A stretch of 64,000 nucleotides of DNA from CBDCWO01 sp965223405. GTDB taxonomy: Bacteria > Bacteroidota > Bacteroidia > Chitinophagales > Saprospiraceae. Position numbers and translations under genes: made by a program. Where the stretch lies: assembly GCA_965223405.1 (NCBI GenBank), contig CBDCWO010000006.1, forward strand, positions 1,054,001 through 1,118,000, in the 5' to 3' direction. The notes below the pieces were generated by a model. That model did no database searches. It was not told the origin of the DNA and saw only the letters and a list, made by a program, of their open reading frames with translations. This document shows, piece after piece, positions 42,627-51,303 of this stretch. Position 1 is the first letter of the stretch. Each line of letters starts with the position of its first letter.

Positions 42627-45293
42627 TTAAGATTGTTTACTCAAGCGCGAAAGTTCTTCTTTTAAATTGTTGAGACGCGCCTGTCCATCTGCCAATTTTT
42701 TTCGCTCTTTTTCCACCACTTGCACTGGGGCATGCGTTATAAACTTTTCATTTTTTAATTTCTTTTCAACGCCTATCAAGAATTTTTGAGCGTGATCAAT
42801 GTCCATTAGCAACTGATCTTTTTGTTTGGACACATCCAATCCCGGTTTGGCATCTAAAAAATATTGTTCTGCTCCATGAATAAATGCAATTCCTGTCTGG
42901 TCACCGGCCTTCACAATTTGAATTTTGGAGACATGAGCTAGTTTTTTAATAATTTCCACTAGGCCCCTATTTCCAAAAAATGAATCTACCCATTTGGTTT
43001 GTATTACAAACAAAGGAGTTGAATGACGCATTTTGAGTCCATTTTTATTTTTTTCATCTCTAACTTTACCGACCAAATTTTTTACGTAATCTGCCTGATC
43101 AATAGTGCTCTGGTCATAATTAACTGCTTGCGGATATTCTGCAATGATAATATCTTCGTTTTCAGCCCTATCCGAAAGCAAATGCCATATCTCTTCGGTA
43201 ATAAAAGGCATAAATGGGTGTAAAAGCTTCATTAAATCAGCAAAGATTTCAATGGTCGCCTGATACGTATCTTGATCTAAGGATACCCCGGTTTTAGGCT
43301 TAATGATTTCCAGATACCAGGAACAAAAGTCATCCCAGATGAATGAGTACAATTTCATCAGGGTATCGGACAAACGATAATTCTGGCAATCTTCTTCGAT
43401 CTGAATGCTAGTCGCTCGAATCTTTTCCTGCATCCATTTTACCGCCCAGACATCAGCATGTGTGGATACTCCTCCTTCCTCCACACTCCATCCTTTCACC
43501 AAACGACAAGCATTCCAGATTTTATTACAAAAATTTCTCCCTTGCTCAACCAATTTGTCTTCAAAGAGTAAATCACCCCCGGCAGGAGAGGAAGCCAATA
43601 TGCCAAATCTTACGCCATCGGCGCCGTAATCCTCAATCAGTTTTAAAGCATCTGGTGAATTCCCCAAGGATTTACTCATTTTACGGCGCTGCTTGTCTCT
43701 TACCATTCCGGTAAAGTATACATCTTTAAATGGTTTTTCCTGACGATACTCGTAACCGGACATAATCATTCTTGCTACCCATAGAAATATAATATCCCAT
43801 CCGGTTACCAATACATTTGTGGGGTAATAGTAATTAACGTCTTTCTCTGAATCAAAACCATCAAATACCGAAATGGGCCACAACCAGGAAGAAAACCAGG
43901 TATCTAACACATCATCATCTTGTCGAATATCATTCATTGTAAGGTTGGTCTTACCTGTCTTTTTGATAGCCTGCTGCAAGGCCTCTTCTTTGCTTTCGGC
44001 AACAAAAACATGGTCCTCCTCACCTATGGAAGGATTTTTTAAATAATAGGCGGGAATCCGTTGGCCCCACCACAATTGCCTGGAAATGCACCAATCCCGA
44101 ATGTTTTCCATCCAATGCCGATAAGTATTTTTAAGATTTTCAGGAATAAAGCGGATTTCGTCCTCCAATACGGCTTTCAATGCCGGCTCCGCCAGAGATT
44201 TCATATTCACATACCATTGAAGAGAAAGACGCGGCTCGATCACAGCGTTTGTTCTTTCTGATCTTCCTACATTATGAGTATAATCTTCTATCTTTTCAAC
44301 ATAGCCCTCGTGGTCTAATTGTTGTAGGATTTTTTTCCGTGCCGTGGTTCGATCTTCTCCAATATACAAACTCGCTGCTTCATTAAGAGTTCCATCTGCA
44401 TTTAAAATATCAATGATTTCCAGATTATGTCGTTGACCAATTTCAAAATCATTCGGATCATGCGCCGGGGTAATTTTTAGTGCTCCAGTACCAAATTCCA
44501 AATCTACATAATCATCGGCAAGTACGGGAATGGGCCTATTGATTAAAGGTACCAATACCTGCTTGCCTTGTAATTTAAGATATCTTTCATCTTCGGGATG
44601 TACTGCTATGGCCGTATCTCCCAGAATGGTTTCAGGACGGGTGGTTGCAATAGTTACATATTGCTTTGGATTGTCTTTAAAGTAATACTTAAGATAGACC
44701 AGTTTAGTGGATTCGTTGTGGTAAATTACCTCTTCGTTTGACAACACGGTTTGGGCTACCGGGTCCCAATTAACCATACGATTCCCACGGTATAATTTCC
44801 CCTTTTTATAAAGATCTATAAAGGTTCGAATAACTGCCTGATATCGCTTATCATCCATGGTAAACACCAATCGATCCCAATCGGCTGACGCTCCTAATTT
44901 TTGCAACTGCTTCAGAATTATTCCTCCATAGCGATGGGTCCACTCCCAAGCATATTCGACAAACTTTTCCCTGGTAATAGATCCTTTGGTCAATCCTTTT
45001 TCCTCCCTCAACCACCTAACCACCTTCGCTTCGGTAGCAATGGAGGCGTGATCAGTACCCGGCACCCAGCAGGCGTTGAATCCTTTCATCCGGGCACGTC
45101 GAATCAGCACATCCTGAATGGTGTTGTTTAATATATGACCCATATGGAGGACCCCGGTAACATTAGGAGGTGGTATTACGATTGAAAAAGGTGTCCTATC
45201 ATCAGGTGTTGATTTGAAATAACCTTTATCCATCCAGTGTGCATACCACCTATCCTCTACTGCAGCCGGATTATATCTCGTATCTAATGTCAT
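42627..45293 (-). CDS. valS: Valine--tRNA ligase
   Basis: A complete class Ia aminoacyl-tRNA synthetase of 888 residues when begun at the ATG at 45293. The open frame runs on to a TTG at 45314, but that base lies inside the proposed promoter, so 45293 is preferred. The HIGH region is PPPNVTGVLHMGH (41-53), the editing domain lies at about 180-400, KMSKSLGN is near 535-542, the anticodon-binding helices follow, and the C-terminal coiled coil includes LLMDIDHAQKFLIGVEKKLK and ends LKEELSRLSKQS. It charges tRNA-Val and edits threonine. It stands alone and converges on the SPFH unit. Confidence 0.96.
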   Translation of the reverse strand: MTLDTRYNPAAVEDRWYAHWMDKGYFKSTPDDRTPFSIVIPPPNVTGVLHMGHILNNTIQDVLIRRARMKGFNACWVPGTDHASIATEAKVVRWLREEKGLTKGSITREKFVEYAWEWTHRYGGIILKQLQKLGASADWDRLVFTMDDKRYQAVIRTFIDLYKKGKLYRGNRMVNWDPVAQTVLSNEEVIYHNESTKLVYLKYYFKDNPKQYVTIATTRPETILGDTAIAVHPEDERYLKLQGKQVLVPLINRPIPVLADDYVDLEFGTGALKITPAHDPNDFEIGQRHNLEIIDILNADGTLNEAASLYIGEDRTTARKKILQQLDHEGYVEKIEDYTHNVGRSERTNAVIEPRLSLQWYVNMKSLAEPALKAVLEDEIRFIPENLKNTYRHWMENIRDWCISRQLWWGQRIPAYYLKNPSIGEEDHVFVAESKEEALQQAIKKTGKTNLTMNDIRQDDDVLDTWFSSWLWPISVFDGFDSEKDVNYYYPTNVLVTGWDIIFLWVARMIMSGYEYRQEKPFKDVYFTGMVRDKQRRKMSKSLGNSPDALKLIEDYGADGVRFGILASSPAGGDLLFEDKLVEQGRNFCNKIWNACRLVKGWSVEEGGVSTHADVWAVKWMQEKIRATSIQIEEDCQNYRLSDTLMKLYSFIWDDFCSWYLEIIKPKTGVSLDQDTYQATIEIFADLMKLLHPFMPFITEEIWHLLSDRAENEDIIIAEYPQAVNYDQSTIDQADYVKNLVGKVRDEKNKNGLKMRHSTPLFVIQTKWVDSFFGNRGLVEIIKKLAHVSKIQIVKAGDQTGIAFIHGAEQYFLDAKPGLDVSKQKDQLLMDIDHAQKFLIGVEKKLKNEKFITHAPVQVVEKERKKLADGQARLNNLKEELSRLSKQS

Positions 45294-45311
45294 CAATTGA
45301 ATATTTGAGGT

Positions 45312-45346
45312 CAAAGATATTAAAACAGATCTTCCTGGCTAAGCAA
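45312..45346 (-). promoter_or_regulatory. Promoter of valS
   Basis: The -7 box TATCTTTG (45312-45319) matches TAnnTTTG exactly. The nearest TTG (45344-45346) is 24 bp away, slightly long. Transcription would start near 45305, leaving a 12-nt leader before the ATG at 45293. Confidence 0.45.
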
Positions 45347-45485
45347 AATTTTGGTCAGTTTAAAGTTGGTATAAAATACACAGTGCCATTCCCACCAAAA
45401 AATAAAATTTTATCATCTGTCTTCTGAGAGAACGCAAGTCAGCTTGTTTTACGTTCTTTATGAAAAGTTACATCAACAAATTTGA

Positions 45486-46037
45486 GTGACCGAGGAAAAA
45501 ATCATACAGGCGTGTTTAAGACAAGACCGGACTGCGCAAAAGGAATTGTATACCAGGTATGCACCTATTTTCTTAGGAATAATTCGCAGGTATGTTAAAG
45601 ACGATGTTTTCTGTGAAGATATCCTGATTGATGCTTTTTATAAAATATTCTCTCAAATCGATAAGTATTCCGGTTTGGGCAGTTTTGAAGGATGGATGAA
45701 GCGGATTGTGATCAATGAAGCTCTAATGTATGTCAGGAAGCTCAAAAACAATCGGAGGTTTGAGCCTTTGGATCAAGTTAAACACCAGAAAATTGATCTA
45801 ATTGAATCTCAAATGGATGCACAAACAATATTGAATTTGCTGGATGAATTACCTCCAGGATATCGCACAGTATTTAACTTATATGTCGTGGAAGGATATA
45901 AACATCGCGAAATCGCGGAATTATTGGGAATAAGTGTCAATACCTCCAAGTCACAACTGATACTGGCAAAAAAAAGAATGCGAGCGTTGGTAACTACCAA
46001 ATTGTACCCTGATCTTAAAAGTAATAACAATGAGTAG
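45486..46037 (+). CDS. ECF-type RNA polymerase sigma factor
   Basis: A 183-residue sigma-70 family member starting with GTG. Sigma-2 (about 10-80) has the LYTRYAPIFLGIIRRYVKDD segment and the region 2.4 piece GSFEGWMKRIVINEALMYVR; sigma-4 (about 115-170) has LPPGYRTVFNLYVVEGYKHR and the helix-turn-helix IAELLGISVNTSKSQLILAK. There is no region 3, as expected for ECF factors. It overlaps the following membrane protein gene by 8 bp, the arrangement of a sigma/anti-sigma pair. The target promoter is not visible. Confidence 0.9.
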   Translation: MTEEKIIQACLRQDRTAQKELYTRYAPIFLGIIRRYVKDDVFCEDILIDAFYKIFSQIDKYSGLGSFEGWMKRIVINEALMYVRKLKNNRRFEPLDQVKHQKIDLIESQMDAQTILNLLDELPPGYRTVFNLYVVEGYKHREIAELLGISVNTSKSQLILAKKRMRALVTTKLYPDLKSNNNE

Positions 46038-46767
46038 ACAAAGTATATTTGAGAGCAATTTTCGTAGGGCTGCGAATAGAATCACCAGACAGCCTTCACC
46101 TCAAACATGGGTGAGACTGGAAAAGAAACTCAATGGTGGAAACAGCCACCGATCTATTTTTAGCATAAATATTTTGGGTATCGCAGCCATTATTATTCTA
46201 TTCCTGATTGCAGGAATATTGATAAAAGTATATCATGGAAATAATGGAATGCAAATTATTGGCGAAATAGAACCTACGAATGAGATGGAGTACTTACAGA
46301 CATTTGTAAATCAAAGCCCTCCACCTCAAACCATCAATAAAAAGCTAAAATATGCGCACCTTGCCAATACCGAACTAATGCCGGTAAAGGATCACAAAAA
46401 TCATAGTTTACTCACCCAATGGATGGGAAAGATTGTTGAAAATGACAACCAGTTAGTTCCATTGACCGTAAATTCTATCAGTGGTTCCTGGTTATTTCCT
46501 GATGAAACTCCAAACAGCTGGAATCATGTTTCAGAATTTGAGCTTGAACAGGAAAATCAGGTGCGGGCCACTTTATATGTGAACGACCATAACTACTCTT
46601 TTTTAAAAATTCCTGGCGACTATCCAATTTGGATCCGGCAATCCGTCAAAACTGAATCTTCGTTAATGGCATTGGTATTTATCTCTTCCGATCAGGGCAT
46701 GATCCAGATCTTTCAGGAAGAGTCAGAATCCTTTAGCACCTACAGATTTAACCGAATTATTCAATAA
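46030..46767 (+). CDS. Single-pass membrane protein, putative partner (anti-sigma) of the ECF sigma factor
   Basis: A 245-residue protein: a basic cytoplasmic part of about 45 residues (QSIFESNFRRAANRITRQPS), one membrane helix (about 46-68, INILGIAAIIILFLIAGILI), then an extracytoplasmic domain of about 175 residues. The N-terminal PSPQTWVRLEKKL segment is the type seen in Bacteroidota anti-sigma proteins encoded next to ECF sigma genes; no classic zinc-binding anti-sigma motif (HxxxCxxC) is present. The 8-bp overlap supports coupled translation. The outer part ends in predicted beta strands (LIFISSDQGMIQIFQEE-like) and may be a lipocalin-like sensor; that is a guess from composition only. 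Confidence 0.65.
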   Translation: MSRQSIFESNFRRAANRITRQPSPQTWVRLEKKLNGGNSHRSIFSINILGIAAIIILFLIAGILIKVYHGNNGMQIIGEIEPTNEMEYLQTFVNQSPPPQTINKKLKYAHLANTELMPVKDHKNHSLLTQWMGKIVENDNQLVPLTVNSISGSWLFPDETPNSWNHVSEFELEQENQVRATLYVNDHNYSFLKIPGDYPIWIRQSVKTESSLMALVFISSDQGMIQIFQEESESFSTYRFNRIIQ

Positions 46768-46792
46768 TGATCTTCTATCTGTGGTTTAGTGT

Positions 46793-47989
46793 TCATTTGA
46801 ATGGATTTCTGGGTGTCCAATTCAAGTCCATACTTAAATAACTGAATACTTTGGGAAGGATTCTATGGATTAAGTTTTTTCGATGCCGGACCAATACAAA
46901 TGATTCCTCCCCTTTAGCCCCAACGCTACTTTTGATTTCCATTGCGGTTCTCGAAAAAATAATTTCTTCGGCCTGAAATTCAATTCCGGCTTGTACTAAA
47001 TCCAATAAAATGTTTAAATACAACTGATGCGTTACATTCAACCTTTTGTGGTAACCCAGAAAGTGAGCATCCAATTTGGTTTCTTCTTCAAAATAAGAGG
47101 CGAAAGCAACCAATTGGTCTTTTAAGAAATATCCGCGTATACGAAAGGAATCAGGAAATTCCTTGGTCAGAGATTGAAAATAATCAAGGTGAAGATGAAA
47201 CAAATTAAATTTAGCCTGTTCGGACACCTGTAGGTACAACCAATATAACCTATCCCGATATTTTTTAATTTCCTCATCACTCAATAATCGAGATTTTATC
47301 GGCATTAATTTTTTTCGCGCCCGATTTGCTCTGATCCGGTACTTTGAGGATAAGGACTGTAAATAGTCGTTATAGGATGCCCAATCAGGATTTAGGTAGA
47401 ATCGCATATTGGGCTGCACCTTTAATTTATGGAAGGAGGGAATTTTGTCCGAAACTAATGGGTATTCCACTGAATATTCCGTGAAGTCTTTCATCATGAC
47501 CACTGAAATATCGACTGCCTGTTGATCCAAATGCACAATCAGTTTATCTACAACTTCTGACAGCAAATCAAAAGATGGGTTTTTGAACCCTGGAAAGGTA
47601 TAGACATAATATTCTCCGGTTAAGAGCAGGTTGCCAACGACCAGGGTATTAAATGCTATCTTTTCAGCAATTAACTTTCGTAAATATTGCTTAATCGAGG
47701 TAAAAATGGAATTTTCCATCATTCCAGTTAGCTCATTTTTTAGACTCTCCACGGCATGGAAATGATGAATTTGACAGGGAAACAAGTATTTGGGGCGATC
47801 ATCTTCCAATACCAGCAAATAGACAAATCTCATCCCGCGAGGCGGATTTCGCTCCAAAGTCTTAAAAAATTGTGGAGATAAAAATATAGGATAGGGAACG
47901 TATTTGAAATATGAACCTAGTTCTGCTATAGTATCCGTAATATGAAAAGACGTGATATTTTCTTTTTTGGATACTGTGGTAATGCACAT
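46793..47989 (-). CDS. GNAT/BioF2-like acyltransferase domain protein
   Basis: A 398-residue cytoplasmic protein with no signal peptide. It fits the BioF2-like GNAT_acetyltransf_6 group: a divergent N-terminal lobe, and a C-terminal lobe with NPDWASYNDYLQSLSSKYR, RRANRARKKLMPI-like basic helix, LVAFASYFEEETKLDAHFLGY and the MEIKSSVGAKGEESFVLVRHR motif at the end. Relatives transfer acyl or aminoacyl groups in cell-wall, lipid or polysaccharide synthesis. No other gene of such a pathway is adjacent, so the acceptor is unknown. The gene lies 5 bp after the stop of the lipoprotein gene at 47995 (same strand) and may share its transcript. Confidence 0.75.
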   Translation of the reverse strand: MCITTVSKKENITSFHITDTIAELGSYFKYVPYPIFLSPQFFKTLERNPPRGMRFVYLLVLEDDRPKYLFPCQIHHFHAVESLKNELTGMMENSIFTSIKQYLRKLIAEKIAFNTLVVGNLLLTGEYYVYTFPGFKNPSFDLLSEVVDKLIVHLDQQAVDISVVMMKDFTEYSVEYPLVSDKIPSFHKLKVQPNMRFYLNPDWASYNDYLQSLSSKYRIRANRARKKLMPIKSRLLSDEEIKKYRDRLYWLYLQVSEQAKFNLFHLHLDYFQSLTKEFPDSFRIRGYFLKDQLVAFASYFEEETKLDAHFLGYHKRLNVTHQLYLNILLDLVQAGIEFQAEEIIFSRTAMEIKSSVGAKGEESFVLVRHRKNLIHRILPKVFSYLSMDLNWTPRNPFK

Positions 47990-47994
47990 AAAAA

Positions 47995-48615
47995 TTAATT
48001 TACCTCACTTTGAGAAATCAATAATTGTGCATATTGTTCATTATGCCACTGAATTCTTTGCACGGCACCAGTTCCTTGATGGTGTATTATCCATTGTTGT
48101 ATTTGATATTTTAGCGGATCATATTGGGTGTTTAACTCTTGAAAGGATTGAATAGTCAGGGGAGATAACTGAATGGGTGAAGGTATTAGAAGTATATAAA
48201 AATCAGTTTGTCCTCCGATAGTAAATGACACAGCTCCTAACAACCTTACGGGCAGTAATTCTCCAAAAGGTACTCTTTCATGAATGATCATTGCTGGAAT
48301 CTTTGTACCCGCCGGTTGATTTTTTCTCAACAAAATGGCTTCATTTACCGGCCAGGGCAAATAATTCCACTGGGCAAAATAATGGGTATCTATCCGAGAT
48401 AGGTGTGAGTCTTCCCACTCGTATTTAGAGATTTCCCCAGCCGGAGTCAGTACGAGACCATAGAGGCTATCCTGTCTTAATGAGGATATTATTTTGTTTA
48501 AATTAACCTTATCAGCTCCTTTATCCTGTCCGCATGCTACACCGAAGATTCCGATAAATAAAATCCAGACAATGTAATGACCAAGACAATCCGTAATAAT
48601 GATTTTCATTTTCAA
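47995..48615 (-). CDS. Lipoprotein related to type I inorganic pyrophosphatase, catalytic acids lost
   Basis: A 206-residue exported protein with a lipobox (GVAC, Cys28). I align it by eye with secreted Bacteroidota pyrophosphatases: LVLTPAGEISKYEW corresponds to their VEIPAGTNKKYEY, NYLPWPVNEAI to DFLPYPGNYGF, LPVRLLGAV to the RPIGVL strand, and DPLKYQIQQWIIHHQGTGAVQ plus IQWHNEQYA to their C-terminal helix and end motif. The DGDPLD metal site that should lie between is replaced by HERVPFGELLP, so this copy should not hydrolyse pyrophosphate. A structural or binding role is inferred. It is encoded just upstream of the acyltransferase and divergent from the arsenosugar unit. Confidence 0.6.
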   Translation of the reverse strand: MKMKIIITDCLGHYIVWILFIGIFGVACGQDKGADKVNLNKIISSLRQDSLYGLVLTPAGEISKYEWEDSHLSRIDTHYFAQWNYLPWPVNEAILLRKNQPAGTKIPAMIIHERVPFGELLPVRLLGAVSFTIGGQTDFYILLIPSPIQLSPLTIQSFQELNTQYDPLKYQIQQWIIHHQGTGAVQRIQWHNEQYAQLLISQSEVN

Positions 48616-48680
48616 ATTTCAAAATCCTATTTTGCAGAATTATTGACTTTAACAAAAAATAAAGCATAAAAATAATTCAA

Positions 48681-49019
48681 ATGTCAGCAAAACATTATTT
48701 CGACCCCTTGGATTTAAAGAAATTTGGAAATATTTCTAAATGGCAGCTGGAATATGGAGAAAAATTTTTTGATTATTACAATACGGTAATGGCTGAAGGT
48801 GCTCTGACCGAACGAGAAAAAGCTTTAATAGCCCTGGCGGTGGCTCATTCCTATCAGTGTCCATACTGCATTGATGCCTATTCGACGGCTTGTTTTGAAA
48901 AGGGTGCAGATGAAGAACAAATGATGGAAGCGGTTCATGTCGCTGCGGCCCTAAAAGCGGGCATCACCTTAGTGGGCGGGGTGCAAATGATGAATCATAT
49001 TGAGAAAATGACCATGTAA
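48681..49019 (+). CDS. Arsenosugar-associated AhpD-like peroxidase-related protein
   Basis: A 112-residue all-helical protein of the carboxymuconolactone decarboxylase/AhpD fold. The active-site pair is CPYCIDAY (Cys60, Cys63), in the usual E-x-CxxC-x-H frame altered at the last position; flanking helices carry EREKALIALAVAHSY and EEQMMEAVHVAAALKAG. The family entry that pairs with ArsS is described as 'arsenosugar biosynthesis-associated peroxidase-like protein', and the length and the 8-bp distance to arsS support it. It may handle redox chemistry for the radical SAM step. The gene is first in the unit and divergent from the pseudo-pyrophosphatase gene. Confidence 0.82.
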   Translation: MSAKHYFDPLDLKKFGNISKWQLEYGEKFFDYYNTVMAEGALTEREKALIALAVAHSYQCPYCIDAYSTACFEKGADEEQMMEAVHVAAALKAGITLVGGVQMMNHIEKMTM

Positions 49020-49027
49020 TTACATTT

Positions 49028-50092
49028 ATGAGCATTAAACAAAAGAGCAAATCATTGGTTTCCAGAGGGACGGAATTAGCAGATACATTATTTCAGCTTA
49101 AGGTCCTAAACGGAGAAGAGATGATTGATCAGCGACTAACTCTCTTTGAGGATAGAGTAGCCGAACAGGGATATAATGGATTGAATCCTATAGATACAGA
49201 ATACTTTCAAATCAACATTGGCAAATTATGCAATCAAACTTGCGCTCATTGTCATGTAGATGCCGGGCCGGATCGTAAAGAAAATATGTCTCGTACGACC
49301 TTGACTAAGTGCTTGGAGATCCTAGCCAAGCATCCAATTCCCAAAGTGGACATTACAGGTGGTGCACCAGAACTCAATCCGAATTTCAAATGGTTTGTTG
49401 AAGAGTGCCGTAAACTCGGAAAACATGTCATGAATCGATGCAACCTTACCATCATCGTTTCGAATAAGAAGTACTTGGATTTACCTGAATTCTTTGCTGA
49501 AAATCAAGTTCAAGTGATATCCAGTCTTCCCTATTTTTCAAAAAGCCGAACCGATAACCAACGAGGGGAAGGAGTTTTTGACGATTCGATCAAAGCATTA
49601 AAAATGCTAAATGAGGTAGGTTATGGAAATCCCGATTCCAGCCTTATTCTCGATCTGGTCTACAATCCCTCGGGAGCTTTTCTTCCGGCCAGCCAACATA
49701 CTCTGGAAGCGGAGTTCAAAAGACAACTATGGAGAAAATATAAAATCCGATTCAATAGCTTGTACGCAATTACCAATCTTCCCATATCCCGATTTTTGGA
49801 TTATTTGATTCAGTCCGGCAACTACAGAGAGTATATGGATAGTCTGTCCAATGCATTTAATCCCGCAACCATAGAAGGATTAATGTGTCGCAATTCATTA
49901 TCCATCAGTTGGGATGGATATATCTATGATTGTGATTTCAACCAAATGCTGGATTTAAAAGTTGACTCTCCGGTATGTCATATCAATGACTTTAATGCGG
50001 CTGTTTTAGCAAAACGTAAGATTGTTCTCAATCAACACTGTTATGGATGTACGGCTGGAGCAGGCTCAAGTTGTGGGGGTGAAATAGCCTGA
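49028..50092 (+). CDS. arsS: Radical SAM protein ArsS (arsenosugar biosynthesis)
   Basis: A 354-residue radical SAM enzyme. The [4Fe-4S] motif is CNQTCAHC (Cys68, Cys72, Cys75), followed by VDITGGAPELNPNF and the long DNQRGEGVFDDSIKALK segment typical of ArsS. The C-terminal Cys-rich domain ends HCYGCTAGAGSSCGGEIA (Cys338, Cys341, Cys349). In some members a selenocysteine stands in this tail; here all are Cys, and the TGA at 50090 reads as a true stop. ArsS adds an adenosyl-derived ribose to a methylated arsenical in arsenosugar formation. The arsM methyltransferase and glycosyltransferase genes that often accompany it are not in the window, so the pathway may be completed elsewhere. Confidence 0.88.
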   Translation: MSIKQKSKSLVSRGTELADTLFQLKVLNGEEMIDQRLTLFEDRVAEQGYNGLNPIDTEYFQINIGKLCNQTCAHCHVDAGPDRKENMSRTTLTKCLEILAKHPIPKVDITGGAPELNPNFKWFVEECRKLGKHVMNRCNLTIIVSNKKYLDLPEFFAENQVQVISSLPYFSKSRTDNQRGEGVFDDSIKALKMLNEVGYGNPDSSLILDLVYNPSGAFLPASQHTLEAEFKRQLWRKYKIRFNSLYAITNLPISRFLDYLIQSGNYREYMDSLSNAFNPATIEGLMCRNSLSISWDGYIYDCDFNQMLDLKVDSPVCHINDFNAAVLAKRKIVLNQHCYGCTAGAGSSCGGEIA

Positions 50093-50250
50093 TGTTCACC
50101 TTTGTGTACTGGAAATTCTATAAAAAAGGGAGTGAAGACTTTTACAAGTTGAGTCTTGAAACAGGACAGTCCTTCGCGCAACTTAATGTGGTAAGTGGTC
50201 AAAAAATAATCCATGCCTACAATATAAAGCATAAATCAATTTGTCCATGA
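50092..50250 (+). CDS. Small ORF (52 aa) overlapping the arsS stop codon
   Basis: An ATG at 50092 shares one base with the arsS stop (TGATG) and opens a 52-codon frame. The product begins MFTFVYWKFYKKGSEDFYKL and is basic and aromatic-rich at its start, with a single Cys near its end. I do not recognise it. Stop-start overlap suggests coupling, but the length is small enough to be chance, and there is no homologue I can name. It could be a companion peptide of the arsenosugar unit, or nothing. Confidence 0.2.
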   Translation: MFTFVYWKFYKKGSEDFYKLSLETGQSFAQLNVVSGQKIIHAYNIKHKSICP

Positions 50251-50319
50251 ACGCATCTTGTATACAAGAGTGTTAATTCAACACAAGAAGTAGTATCTTT
50301 ATAGCGTTTATATTGGATT

Positions 50320-51294
50320 ATGATTTATAGATTAATTTTATACATATTTACACTTCTCTGCTTTGCCAACTGTGTCTCTACCAGTAAATATAATGAACTG
50401 GCTTTAGCCAAAGATTCATCCGATCTGGAAGTAGGCCGGCTCAAAGCAATGGAAAAAGATTATCACCAATTGCAATTGGACTTTGTTAGTCTACAGACAC
50501 AATCCGAAGTAGATCATAAAGCACTCAAATCTCTAGTCAGCAAATATGACCATCTCAATAAGACTTTTAATGACCTGACTCAGAAATATGACATTATAGT
50601 AAAAGACAAGGAAAGCATTCTAGAAAATAGCTCTCTTGAAAAACAGGAACTGGTATCCCGAATCACTGCTAAAGATCAATTAATAGAAAAGAAGCAACGA
50701 GAAATCTGGGATCTTGAGATGGAGTTGGAAAATCGTAAAAATAAAATCGACAATCTCTCTAGTGGATTGAATTCCAAAGAAAAGCAAATCAACGATCTAT
50801 TAAGTGTGTTGCGAAAGCAACGCAGGATTATGGACTCAGTCAAAACAGTTATTAGCAATGCACTAGCCGCCTATTCACTAGAGGACCTTTCAGTAAGTGA
50901 ACGGGATGGAAAAGTATACATTTCTCTATCACAGGATTTATTGTTTGCCAAAGGCAGTGATCAATTGAATAATGAAGGTAAAGAGGCCATTATGACTCTT
51001 GCGAAAATACTCTCTAATAATCCGGAATTGGAAGTTACAGTCGAAGGGCATACGGATACAGACGGTTCTGATGATTTGAATTGGGACCTGAGTGTTACGA
51101 GAGCCACCTCTGTAATTAAATATTTGACTACATTTGAAATTGATCCCCGGCGAATTTTAGCCTCAGGGCGTTCTTCCCATTTCCCGATCGACTCGTTGGA
51201 TACCGAAGCCAGTAAGTCCAAAAACCGGAGGGTGGAAATCATTTTGACACCCAAAATTGATGCTATTTTGGAAATTCTTAAGACCGATTTTTAA
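50320..51294 (+). CDS. OmpA family lipoprotein with long coiled coil
   Basis: A 324-residue envelope protein. The lipobox is FANC (Cys18). Residues about 25-175 are a nearly continuous coiled coil (heptads rich in Leu, Lys, Glu), and about 195-310 form an OmpA/MotB domain that binds peptidoglycan: it includes LLFAKGSDQLNNEGKEAIM, VTVEGHTDTDGSDDLNWDLS and SKSKNRRVEIIL, with the conserved Asp and Arg residues. The protein would link the outer membrane to the wall across the periplasm. It is followed by the M43 protease gene after 9 bp and the DUF6438 gene, probably in one operon. Confidence 0.9.
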   Translation: MIYRLILYIFTLLCFANCVSTSKYNELALAKDSSDLEVGRLKAMEKDYHQLQLDFVSLQTQSEVDHKALKSLVSKYDHLNKTFNDLTQKYDIIVKDKESILENSSLEKQELVSRITAKDQLIEKKQREIWDLEMELENRKNKIDNLSSGLNSKEKQINDLLSVLRKQRRIMDSVKTVISNALAAYSLEDLSVSERDGKVYISLSQDLLFAKGSDQLNNEGKEAIMTLAKILSNNPELEVTVEGHTDTDGSDDLNWDLSVTRATSVIKYLTTFEIDPRRILASGRSSHFPIDSLDTEASKSKNRRVEIILTPKIDAILEILKTDF

Positions 51295-51303
51295 TGCACT
51301 TGC

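Noticed and set aside
50090..50092. TGA at the end of arsS as a selenocysteine codon
   Set aside because: The Cys-rich tail is already complete before it, and the continuation (about 20 codons) has no family features.
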